Shown here: positions 6,459-12,222 of the stretch, one piece after another
How positions within the stretch are numbered: position 1 is the stretch's first letter
Layout: each line of letters starts with the position of its first letter
Virus record (IMG/VR): IMGVR_UViG_3300042383_000727
Span: 1-29,232 of that record
Origin: a virus
Length of the DNA: 29,232 bases
Direction: 5' to 3' (one strand)
Notes under the pieces: generated by a model
What the model was told of the DNA's origin: nothing
The model's database searches: none
What the model saw: the letters and a program-made list of their open reading frames with translations, nothing else
Translations under genes and position numbers: made by a program

Positions 6459-7043
6459 ATGGCTACTCAAGTACTGCTCAAGAACGTAACGCTTGCCTTC
6501 CCCGCACTGGGCGAACCGCAGGCATTCGGCGAAGGCGAACCGGCATACGGTGCCAAGTTCCCCATCGAGCCCAACTCCGAAAATGCTAAGCTTATCGAAG
6601 ACGCCATCAAGGCCGAGGCGAAAGAGGCGTGGAAGGACAAGGCAGACAGCGTGCTGGCTATGCTCGTCGAAGACGGCAAAGTCGCGTACTCGCGCCGCGA
6701 GTATCGCTCGAAGAAGACCGGCGAGCCTTACGCTGGCTTCGAAAAGACGTTCTACCTCGGCACCCGTAACGCGTCGGTTCAGCCGTCCGTATACGACCAG
6801 TACGGCGACCCTGTCGTCGGCAAGGCCGAAATCACCCGCAAGGCGTTCAGCGGCGCGGTTGTGAATGCGTCTGTCGAAGTGTGGGCGCAGGACAACAAGT
6901 GGGGTCGGCGCATCAACTGCTCGCTGCGCGGCATCATGCTGACCGGCGAAGGCCAAAGCTTCGGTGGCGGATCGAGCCCAGCATCTGCTGATGAGTTCGC
7001 GTCCTTCGCTAAGGCCAAGGCAGACGCAGACGACGTCCTGTGA
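6459..7043 (+). CDS. DUF2815 single-stranded DNA-binding protein
   Basis: This 194-residue protein matches the DUF2815 family, phage ssDNA-binding proteins of OB-fold type, usually encoded beside DUF2800 and polymerase genes as here. Seen in sequence: an N-terminal strand MATQVLLKNVTLAFPALGEP, a central basic/aromatic part (YSRREYRSKKTGEPY, FEKTFYLGTRNASVQP), an AEVW-like strand (ASVEVWAQDNKWGRRINCSL) and a Gly/Ser-rich linker leading to an acidic tail ending DADDVL. An acidic C-terminus with a final hydrophobic residue is the usual protein-interaction tip of SSBs. It would coat unwound DNA at the fork and during recombination. The upstream 28 bases contain no strong ribosome site. The stop forms a GTGA overlap with gapR. 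Confidence 0.85.
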   Translation: MATQVLLKNVTLAFPALGEPQAFGEGEPAYGAKFPIEPNSENAKLIEDAIKAEAKEAWKDKADSVLAMLVEDGKVAYSRREYRSKKTGEPYAGFEKTFYLGTRNASVQPSVYDQYGDPVVGKAEITRKAFSGAVVNASVEVWAQDNKWGRRINCSLRGIMLTGEGQSFGGGSSPASADEFASFAKAKADADDVL

Positions 7044-7294
7044 GCATAATCGGCCACAACTCCAGCGAAGAGCAACTGCGCCTCTTAATCGAGCGTGTTG
7101 AGCGTCTGGAGGAAGAAGAAAAGGGCATTCGCGATGACAAGAAGGATGTCTACAGCGAAGGCAAGGCCCTCGGCTTCGACGTGAAGATCATGCGACAAAT
7201 CGTCCGCCTGCGGAAGATGACTAAGGATGATCGGGCGGAGATGGAGGCCATACTGGAGACCTACAAAAAGGCTCTTGGCATGGATCTGCTCTAA
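7040..7294 (+). CDS. gapR: GapR/DUF2312 nucleoid-associated protein homologue
   Basis: This 84-residue protein closely follows the GapR (DUF2312) pattern of alphaproteobacteria: IGHNS near the start, QLRLLIERVERLEEEEKGI, the invariant-looking VYSEGKALGFDVKIMRQI, VRLRKM, and a final ILETYKKALGM. Established knowledge: Caulobacter GapR is a small helical protein that tetramerises around overtwisted DNA ahead of moving polymerases and assists type II topoisomerases. A phage copy within the replication operon, next to SSB, could handle positive supercoils at phage forks, or compete with host GapR. The start is GTG 7040 (GTGA overlap); its length is close to the host family (about 80-90 residues). 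The last codons contain a -35 box for the downstream promoter. Confidence 0.88.
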   Translation: MSIIGHNSSEEQLRLLIERVERLEEEEKGIRDDKKDVYSEGKALGFDVKIMRQIVRLRKMTKDDRAEMEAILETYKKALGMDLL

Positions 7295-7303
7295 CTGTAT
7301 AAG
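7275..7303 (+). promoter_or_regulatory. Sigma70-like promoter at the end of gapR
   Basis: TTGGCA (7275-7280), a 17-bp spacer and TATAAG (7298-7303) form a near-consensus housekeeping promoter. The predicted start site is about 7308-7311, at the first bases of the 7307-7345 hairpin. It would produce a structured leader ahead of the HTH gene at 7433 and the polymerase. Confidence 0.6.
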
Positions 7304-7306
7304 ATT

Positions 7307-7345
7307 GGTGCGTCGGTCTCTATCCACCCTTAAGACCGACGCACC
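7307..7345 (+). repeat. 13-bp perfect inverted repeat (5' hairpin)
   Basis: GGTGCGTCGGTCT (7307-7319) is the exact reverse complement of 7333-7345, with a 13-nt loop (7320-7332). No U-run follows, so it is not a classical intrinsic terminator of the gapR operon. Because the promoter at 7275-7303 would start transcription at its left arm, it would lie at the very 5' end of the new RNA, a position that commonly stabilises transcripts. Its right arm shares two bases with the next inverted repeat. Confidence 0.7.
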
Positions 7346-7432
7346 TCTATTCTGGCGAGCCGCGCGTGGTGCGGGTGCTCCTGCGTTGCTGATACACGAT
7401 CGCGCGGCTCACCAGAATAGAGGAGTATCAGC
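7308..7432 (+). ncRNA. Candidate structured regulatory RNA / leader with antisense loop
   Basis: A transcript from the promoter at 7275-7303 would carry two stacked hairpins before the start codon at 7433. Loop bases 7373-7382 (GGGTGCTCCT) can pair with 4036-4045 and loop bases 7385-7394 (GTTGCTGATA) with 4025-4034, ten pairs each including one G-U. This covers the ribosome site of the gene at 4049. The same loop pairs with 10510-10519 and 10521-10528 before the gene at 10534, with one internal mismatch. Loop bases 7387-7395 also pair with 7425-7433, masking the leader's own start codon. Complementarity is seen in sequence; a regulatory role is inferred. No terminator is visible, so a free small RNA would need processing. 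Confidence 0.4.
7344..7423 (+). repeat. 23-bp inverted repeat enclosing an antisense-like loop
   Basis: The left arm 7344-7366 (CCTCTATTCTGG, then GAGCCGCGCG after one mismatched base) pairs with the right arm 7401-7423, 22 of 23 positions matching. The 34-nt loop spans 7367-7400. The right arm ends inside the ribosome site (AGAGGAG, 7419-7425) of the gene at 7433, so forming the hairpin in RNA would partly hide that site. The same dyad in DNA could instead be an operator, for example for the HTH protein encoded next. Confidence 0.75.
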
Positions 7433-7732
7433 ATGACTAAACTAACAATCCCACAGATCCGCGACTTGATCTCTGAACTGACCGATGAAGGCACAAAGTT
7501 GGCCCGTCGGCAGTATGAGATAAACTTGCGCATAAACGCGTTGATGCAGGAGACGTATCGCCGCAGCTACAGCCGTGCGCCTACAAAGAGCAAACGCATC
7601 ACGGCAGACGTGCGCGCGTCCGTTCGGGCTATGGCGGAAGCCAACCCCGACATGTCTCACCAAGAAATCGGAACCGCGCACAACATCAATCAGGGTCGCG
7701 TCAGCGAGATCTTGCACGGACATCGGGGATGA
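7433..7732 (+). CDS. Helix-turn-helix DNA-binding protein
   Basis: This 99-residue protein has an N-terminal coiled-coil-like helix (residues 5-45, LTIPQIRDLISEL then EGTKLARRQYEINLRINALM), a basic linker, and a C-terminal homeodomain-like HTH (about 60-95): ADVRASVRAMAEANPDMSHQEIG, then the recognition-helix pattern INQGRVSEILHG. The latter is frequent in regulators of alphaproteobacteria and their phages. It is probably a dimeric regulator. It sits behind an unusual leader with a promoter, two hairpins and a ribosome site partly inside a stem, so its expression is likely controlled, perhaps by its own binding to the 23-bp dyad. Its stop overlaps the polymerase start (ATGA at 7729), so both genes share the leader's control. 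Confidence 0.75.
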   Translation: MTKLTIPQIRDLISELTDEGTKLARRQYEINLRINALMQETYRRSYSRAPTKSKRITADVRASVRAMAEANPDMSHQEIGTAHNINQGRVSEILHGHRG

Positions 7733-9699
7733 CTACACTTTGGCTTGACCTTGAAACCTACAGCACCGTGCCGATTAAGCACGGCGCGCACCGCTACGCC
7801 GAAGAGGCCGAGGTGCTGCTTGTGGCGGTCGCAGTAGACGGCGAGCCCACGCAGGTGTGGGACTGTACGCAGGGCCACGCTGATTGGCGCAAGCGCCTGC
7901 AGGCGCTGATCAACGCAGCCGACACCGTCGTCATCCACAACAGTGCGTTCGATCGCACCGTGCTGCGCCACTGCGGCGTGCACGTGCCGTTGGAGAAGGT
8001 CGAAGACACGATGGTTCTGGCGCTGGCGCACAGCCTGCCTGCGTCGCTTGGCACGCTCTGCGACATCCTCGGCGTGCCCGTCGATAAAGCTAAAGACAAG
8101 TCGGGTAAAAAGCTGATACAGTTGTTTACCAAGCCGTGCCCTCGGAACTGGAAGATACGGCGCGCAACGTCGGAGACGCACGCAGATGAGTGGACCAATT
8201 TCGTCGAATACGCCCGCCTCGATGTGGACGCGATGCGAAACATACACGGACGCATACCAAGATGGAATTATACACATGGTGAGCGCCACCTTTGGCAACT
8301 CGACCAAGGAGTTAATGACCGTGGTATCGCCGTCGATGTTGACCTCGCGCAGGCAGCAATCCGAGCTTTTCGACGAGCTTCTGGATCTCTGGCCACTCGT
8401 GCGTCAAGCCTGACTGGCGGCGCGGTTCCCAACACAACGCAGCGCGAGAAGCTCCTGCAGTACCTGCGCACGTCACGCGGGCTTGAGCTGGAAGACCTGA
8501 CGAAGGCGACCGTCGAGACCCTGTTGAAGGGCGAACTGGACCCGCTGACGCGCGAGCTGCTTGAGATCCGACAACAGGCCTCGGCCACGTCGCCTGCGAA
8601 GTACGGCGCACTGATGGACGCGGCCTCGGCCGACGGTCGCTTGCGCGGGACGATGCAGTTCTGCGGCGCAGCTCGCACAGGCCGTGACGCGGGGCGTATC
8701 TTTCAGCCGCAGAACCTACCCCGATCGCCCGACTGGTTCGACGGCGACGTGCAGGAGCAGACGATTATTGCCTTTAAGGCGGACTGCGAAGACATCCTGT
8801 ACGACAACGTCAGCGAGCGCTGCGCATTCGCCGTACGTGGCTGTCTGGTCGCCGCCAAGGGCAAGAAGTTTGCCATCGCCGACCTGTCCAACATCGAGGG
8901 GCGCGTGCTTGCGTGGATGGCGGGCGAGGAGTGGAAGATCGAGGCCTTCAAGGCGTACGATCGCGGCGAGGGCGCGGACCTGTACAAGGTCACCGCCGGT
9001 CGCATCCTGAACAAAGATCCGTTCGACGTGACGAAGGCCGAGCGCCAGACGCAGGGCAAGGTGCCTGAGCTGGCAGGAGGCTATGGCGGCGGCCTCGGTG
9101 CCTACCGCAAGATGGGCGGCGCAGTGTTCGACGCAATGGACGACGAGACCATCATGGAGATCGTGCACGCGTGGCGTAAGGCGCACCCTGCGACGAAGCG
9201 CTTTTGGTACGACATCGAGGGCGCGGCGCGCGCCGCCGTGCGTGCAGATGGCGAGAGCTTCGGCGTGCGCGGCGACATGGTGCGCTTCGACCGCATGCAG
9301 GGGCCCGACGGCGTCTGGTACGTGCGCTGCCGCCTGCCGTCTGGCCGGTACCTGTGCTACCGCAGCATGCACATCAACGAGGACAGCAAGCTCGTGTACG
9401 AGGGCATGAACCAGTTCACGCGCAAGTGGGAGCTGCAGGAGACGTACTACGGCAAGCTGGTCGAGAACATCGTGCAGGCCGTGGCGCGCGACGTCTTCAT
9501 GACGGGCATGCGCCGCGCCGAGGAGAATGACTATCCCGTCGTCCTGCGCGTGCACGACGAGCTCGTGTGCGAGGTGCCCGACCACAAGGGCTATGACGCC
9601 GACACGTTGGCGGCAATGATGTCGACGAACCCGAGCTGGTCGATAGGCCTGCCTTTGTCTGCTGCGGGCTTCGAGGGCCTGCGCTACCGTAAGGAGTGA
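7729..9699 (+). CDS. polA: Family A DNA polymerase with 3'-5' exonuclease domain
   Basis: This 656-residue replicative polymerase has the single-subunit phage layout: proofreading exonuclease then polymerase, without the 5'-3' nuclease of bacterial Pol I. Exonuclease motifs are DLE (D7, E9), NSAFD (N71-D75) and YARLD (Y161, D165). Polymerase motifs are A (FAIADLSNIEGR, D385), B (RQTQGKVPELAGGYG, 439-453, with R439 and K444) and C (HDE, 609-611). A conserved thumb segment with GAARTGR lies near 313-319. All catalytic residues are present. It would copy DNA primed and unwound by the 1964-3973 protein. The start at ATG 7729 overlaps the upstream HTH gene by 4 nt. No intron, intein or frameshift was seen. 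Confidence 0.95.
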   Translation: MTTLWLDLETYSTVPIKHGAHRYAEEAEVLLVAVAVDGEPTQVWDCTQGHADWRKRLQALINAADTVVIHNSAFDRTVLRHCGVHVPLEKVEDTMVLALAHSLPASLGTLCDILGVPVDKAKDKSGKKLIQLFTKPCPRNWKIRRATSETHADEWTNFVEYARLDVDAMRNIHGRIPRWNYTHGERHLWQLDQGVNDRGIAVDVDLAQAAIRAFRRASGSLATRASSLTGGAVPNTTQREKLLQYLRTSRGLELEDLTKATVETLLKGELDPLTRELLEIRQQASATSPAKYGALMDAASADGRLRGTMQFCGAARTGRDAGRIFQPQNLPRSPDWFDGDVQEQTIIAFKADCEDILYDNVSERCAFAVRGCLVAAKGKKFAIADLSNIEGRVLAWMAGEEWKIEAFKAYDRGEGADLYKVTAGRILNKDPFDVTKAERQTQGKVPELAGGYGGGLGAYRKMGGAVFDAMDDETIMEIVHAWRKAHPATKRFWYDIEGAARAAVRADGESFGVRGDMVRFDRMQGPDGVWYVRCRLPSGRYLCYRSMHINEDSKLVYEGMNQFTRKWELQETYYGKLVENIVQAVARDVFMTGMRRAEENDYPVVLRVHDELVCEVPDHKGYDADTLAAMMSTNPSWSIGLPLSAAGFEGLRYRKE

Positions 9700-9703
9700 G
9701 ATT

Positions 9704-9973
9704 ATGACAACCGAATACAACATAACATTTCTGTATGGATTTATGGAGCCGGACGGTGGCGCATCGTTCAGTTTCAACGCTGACACGCCCCGCAAGCTGA
9801 TCTTGACCAAGGAGCGGTGCTTCGAGGCCGCCAATGCCGACACGGCGACTGTGCTGGTCAAGGACGGAAAGCCCAAGGCTAAGTGCGATGCCGATCGCGC
9901 ATATCTACACTACATCATCGACTGTTGGCTTGACGGCAAGCCAGTCGACCTGCAGCCGAGTGAATTGGGATAG
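9704..9973 (+). CDS. Small hypothetical protein
   Basis: This 89-residue protein lies 4 nt after the polymerase gene, whose last codons (AAGGAGTGAG) supply the ribosome site. It seems to be a mixed alpha/beta miniprotein: YNITFLYGFMEPDGGASFSF, then LTKERCFEAANADTATVLV, then a tryptophan-containing helix YLHYIIDCWLDG. I recognise no family or catalytic motif. Its position between polymerase and nuclease suggests an accessory role in replication. Confidence 0.65.
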   Translation: MTTEYNITFLYGFMEPDGGASFSFNADTPRKLILTKERCFEAANADTATVLVKDGKPKAKCDADRAYLHYIIDCWLDGKPVDLQPSELG

Positions 9974-9974
9974 C

Positions 9975-10196
9975 ATGTTCACGCAACTAAACCCGTCGAT
10001 ACCGATGGACACGGCCAAGGGCGCGGGTCTGGCGCTGGCCGTCATAGACTACGGACTGGAGCACAGCCTGCTCTGGGTCGTCGCGCTGGACGCCACCGGC
10101 GAGATCTGGTGCGTGCCAAATGCCGACGTGCGTGCGCGGAAGAACTGGTCCGCAGGGCGGCACTTGGATCTGCGCCCCGGAGAGTGGGTGGAGTGA
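9975..10196 (+). CDS. Small conserved phage protein
   Basis: A 73-residue protein starts 1 nt after the previous stop. The wording NPSIPMDTAKGAGLALAVID, then LLWVVALDATGEIWCVPNADVRARKN, is a pattern I associate with small conserved phage proteins located near replication genes. It looks like a compact beta-barrel fold (alternating strands, GEIWCVPN turn), similar in feel to small SH3-like domains. The function is unknown. The ATG at 9975 was chosen; an upstream in-frame extension to 9834 would overlap the preceding gene over most of its length and is a shadow. It ends in a GTGA overlap with the VRR-NUC gene. Confidence 0.7.
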   Translation: MFTQLNPSIPMDTAKGAGLALAVIDYGLEHSLLWVVALDATGEIWCVPNADVRARKNWSAGRHLDLRPGEWVE

Positions 10197-10486
10197 CGCC
10201 CGCAGGCCGCCTGCAGGACCATCTCAAGCACGTCGTGCAGAAGAGTGGGGGCCAGTACCGCAAGGTGCGTTGGGAGGGCCGCAATGGCTGCCCTGACTGC
10301 TTTGTGTGGTGGACGTGGCCGCACGTCGCCTTCATCGAGATCAAGGCCGACAAGGACCGCGTCAGCAAGGTGCAGGATCAGGAGATCCAGCGCATGCGGA
10401 ACTACGGCGTGCCAGTGTACATTGCGCGTTCGAACGAAGAAATCGACGAGATTGTAGAAAAAGTGCGAAAGGGTATTGCAAGCTGA
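10193..10486 (+). CDS. VRR-NUC domain nuclease
   Basis: This 97-residue single-domain protein fits the VRR-NUC branch of the PD-(D/E)XK superfamily. GCPDCFVWW gives the catalytic aspartate (D35), FIEIKADKD gives E49 and K51, and the following VQDQEIQRMRNYGVPVYIARS is the typical Q-containing helix and last strand. Stand-alone phage VRR-NUC proteins are generally viewed as structure-specific or Holliday-junction-type nucleases, usually next to an SNF2-like helicase, as here. I selected the GTG start at 10193 (GTGA overlap), giving the normal family length of about 95-100 residues. Its 3' end contains the first bases of the second copy of the promoter module. Confidence 0.88.
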   Translation: MTPAGRLQDHLKHVVQKSGGQYRKVRWEGRNGCPDCFVWWTWPHVAFIEIKADKDRVSKVQDQEIQRMRNYGVPVYIARSNEEIDEIVEKVRKGIAS

Positions 10487-10533
10487 TGTTGCATGTGCCA
10501 CTAGGGTGCATCAGCAACGAAGGAGTACACGAC
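10476..10533 (+). promoter_or_regulatory. Promoter/leader module, copy 2
   Basis: This second copy of the 58-bp module has TTGCAA (10476-10481), 7 nt, TTGCATG (10489-10495), then TAGGGT (10502-10507), ATCAGCAAC (10510-10518) and the ribosome site GAAGGAGTAC before ATG 10534. All distances from TTGCAA to TAGGGT, and from TTGCAA to the ATG, equal those of copy 1. The -10 region (CACTAG) is poorer than in copy 1, so the conserved dyad TGCAA-N7-TTGCA may be a binding site for an activator or repressor. The leader is complementary to the loop at 7375-7393. Confidence 0.6.
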
Positions 10534-10686
10534 ATGGCAAAGAAACGCACCAAGGCAGAACTTAAGGCAATGGCATACGCCATAGCCGACGAAGTCGAGA
10601 CCCGCGCCGAGGCTATCTGGCAACGCGCACCGAAGCTCACGTACGAGCAATGCCAGAGTTTGGCGCTACTGCAGATGCTCAAATGA
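10534..10686 (+). CDS. Small hypothetical protein driven by leader module copy 2
   Basis: A 50-residue helical protein, basic at its N-terminus (MAKKRTKAELKAMAYAIADE) and otherwise amphipathic (RAEAIWQRAPKLTYEQCQSL, then ALLQMLK). ATG 10534 follows AAGGAG at a good distance. The stop overlaps the helicase start (ATGA, 10683-10686), so the duplicated leader would also drive the helicase by coupling. No family was recognised. It may act mainly to load ribosomes on the helicase gene, or as a helicase cofactor. Confidence 0.65.
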   Translation: MAKKRTKAELKAMAYAIADEVETRAEAIWQRAPKLTYEQCQSLALLQMLK

Positions 10687-12047
10687 CCTTCACCCCACAC
10701 GACTATCAGAAAGAGGCTATGGCGCACCTGTACAAGGTGCGCCGTTCCGCATTGTGGATGCCGATGGGCGGCGGGAAGACCGTGTCCACGTTGACCGCGC
10801 TCGACAATCTGTCGACGGTCGAGGACGTCTTCCCTGTTCTGGTGCTGGCACCGCTGCGCGTAGCGAAGTCGACGTGGCCTGACGAGGTGGCGAAGTGGCC
10901 GCATCTGGGCCACCTGCGCGTCAGTGTCATCACCGGCACGCCGAAGCAGCGTCAGGCTGCGCTCGACGCGCCAGCCGACATTTACTGCACGAATTACGAC
11001 AACCTCGTCTGGCTGCGCACCGCCCTCGGCGACGCGTGGCCGTTCAAGACGGTCGTGGCCGACGAATTCACGCGCCTGAAGTCCTACCGCATCCGTCAGG
11101 GTGGGTCGAGGGCACGGGCGCTGGGTCAGGTGGCGCACACGCACGTGACGCGCTTCATCGGGCTCACAGGGACGCCAGCGCCGAACGGCGTCAAAGACCT
11201 GTGGGGGCAGATCTGGTTCCTCGATCAGGGCGAGCGGCTGGGCAAGACGTTCAGTGCCTTCGAGAGCCGCTGGTTCCGCAAGGGATACGACGGCTACAGC
11301 CTCGTACCGCACGACCACACGCAGGCCGAGGTGGAGGAGAAGCTGAAGGACATCTGCCTCACGGTTCAGGGCCTGCAGGTCGACGAGCCAATAACGACGT
11401 CAATCTACGTCGACCTGCCTCCGAAGGCGCGCGTCGCGTACAACGAGATGGAGGCCGAGATGTTCGCGATCATAAACGAGGAGGGCGTCGAGGCACCGAA
11501 CGCCGCCGTGCGCACGCAGAAGTGTCTGCAAATAGCCAACGGGGCCATATACACGAATGACGTAGGAGAGTGGGAAGATGTACATGCCGCGAAGTTGGAC
11601 GCACTGGAGAGCATTATTGAGGAGGCCAATGGTGCGCCTGTTATCGTTGCCTATAACTTCAAGCACGATCTCGAACGTCTACAGGCTCGCTTCCGTCAAG
11701 GCAGGGTGCTGGACGCTGACCCTGATACGATCAGGCAGTGGAACGCCGGACGGGTGCCGCTATTATTCGCTCACCCTGCGTCGGCGGGGCACGGGCTTAA
11801 CCTCGCGGACGGGGGCAACATCCTCGCATTCTTCGGCGTCAACTGGAACTTAGAAGAGCACATGCAGATCATCGAGCGCATCGGCCCCATGCGGCAGAAG
11901 CAGGCGGGCTATGATCGACCGGTGCACATTTACCCGATCCTCGCGCGCAACACGGTCGACGACATGGTCATGGAGCGACTGTCGTCGAAGAAGAGCGTGC
12001 AAGAAATACTATTGGAAGCATTGAAGCGGAGAAAAGAACATGATTGA
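10683..12047 (+). CDS. SF2 helicase of the SNF2-like phage group
   Basis: This 454-residue DNA-dependent ATPase has a motif Q-like start (FTPHDYQKEAM), Walker A MGGGKT (28-33), motif Ia VLAPLRVAKSTWPDEV, motif II DEFT (127-130, where classical proteins have DEAH/DEAD), motif III TGTPAPN (162-168), and in the second RecA domain AHPASAGHGLNL and FFGVNWNLEEHMQ. Motif VI reads QIIERIGPMRQKQAG (395-409) rather than the common Q-x-x-x-R-x-x-RxGQ. This divergence is familiar from phage SNF2-like helicases. The protein probably remodels or unwinds DNA, possibly supplying branched substrates to the VRR-NUC nuclease encoded just upstream. The ATG at 10683 overlaps the previous gene. The stop overlaps the next start by 8 nt. 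Confidence 0.88.
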   Translation: MTFTPHDYQKEAMAHLYKVRRSALWMPMGGGKTVSTLTALDNLSTVEDVFPVLVLAPLRVAKSTWPDEVAKWPHLGHLRVSVITGTPKQRQAALDAPADIYCTNYDNLVWLRTALGDAWPFKTVVADEFTRLKSYRIRQGGSRARALGQVAHTHVTRFIGLTGTPAPNGVKDLWGQIWFLDQGERLGKTFSAFESRWFRKGYDGYSLVPHDHTQAEVEEKLKDICLTVQGLQVDEPITTSIYVDLPPKARVAYNEMEAEMFAIINEEGVEAPNAAVRTQKCLQIANGAIYTNDVGEWEDVHAAKLDALESIIEEANGAPVIVAYNFKHDLERLQARFRQGRVLDADPDTIRQWNAGRVPLLFAHPASAGHGLNLADGGNILAFFGVNWNLEEHMQIIERIGPMRQKQAGYDRPVHIYPILARNTVDDMVMERLSSKKSVQEILLEALKRRKEHD

Positions 12048-12222
12048 ATTATCGAGGTACCAGCGATGGGCCAAGCAAGAGCGGGAGCAAGGCCCAAACT
12101 TTGAGCCGACGTACACCCCAGCCGAGTTGAAGCAGATAGCTGGGGCCGCGCGGCAGTGGTCGAGGAAGGACTTCGAGCCTTACGGCCGATCGCCCTCCTC
12201 GGCCATAGCCGTCGACGAATAA
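12040..12222 (+). CDS. Small hypothetical protein at the convergent junction
   Basis: A 60-residue basic, helical protein starts inside the last codons of the helicase gene, with GGAGAAAAGA upstream as ribosome site. Residues 1-45 (MIELSRYQRWAKQEREQGPN, then YTPAELKQIAGAARQWSRKD) look like two short helices. The tail is low complexity. It is the last plus-strand gene, and its final 43 bases overlap the 3' end of the opposing structural gene. No function was recognised. Short length and overlap leave some doubt that the C-terminus is as drawn. Confidence 0.6.
   Translation: MIELSRYQRWAKQEREQGPNFEPTYTPAELKQIAGAARQWSRKDFEPYGRSPSSAIAVDE

Noticed and set aside
7344-7423. The large inverted repeat as an intrinsic terminator of the gapR operon
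   Set aside because: No U-rich tract follows either arm, the loop is 34 nt, and the right arm ends inside the ribosome site of the next gene.
7344-7433. An H-type pseudoknot using both stems at once
   Set aside because: Only one base separates the big stem's right arm from the second stem's strand, too short to cross a 23-bp stem; alternative folding is more plausible unless the big stem is partly open.
8716-9876. A 386-codon minus-strand frame opposite DNA polymerase
   Set aside because: It mirrors the codon pattern of polA, is rich in H, A, R and V as expected of a GC-rich shadow, and has no recognisable domain or ribosome site.
10362-11318. A 318-codon minus-strand frame opposite the helicase
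   Set aside because: A shadow frame of the helicase with biased composition; the plus-strand frame has all the helicase motifs.
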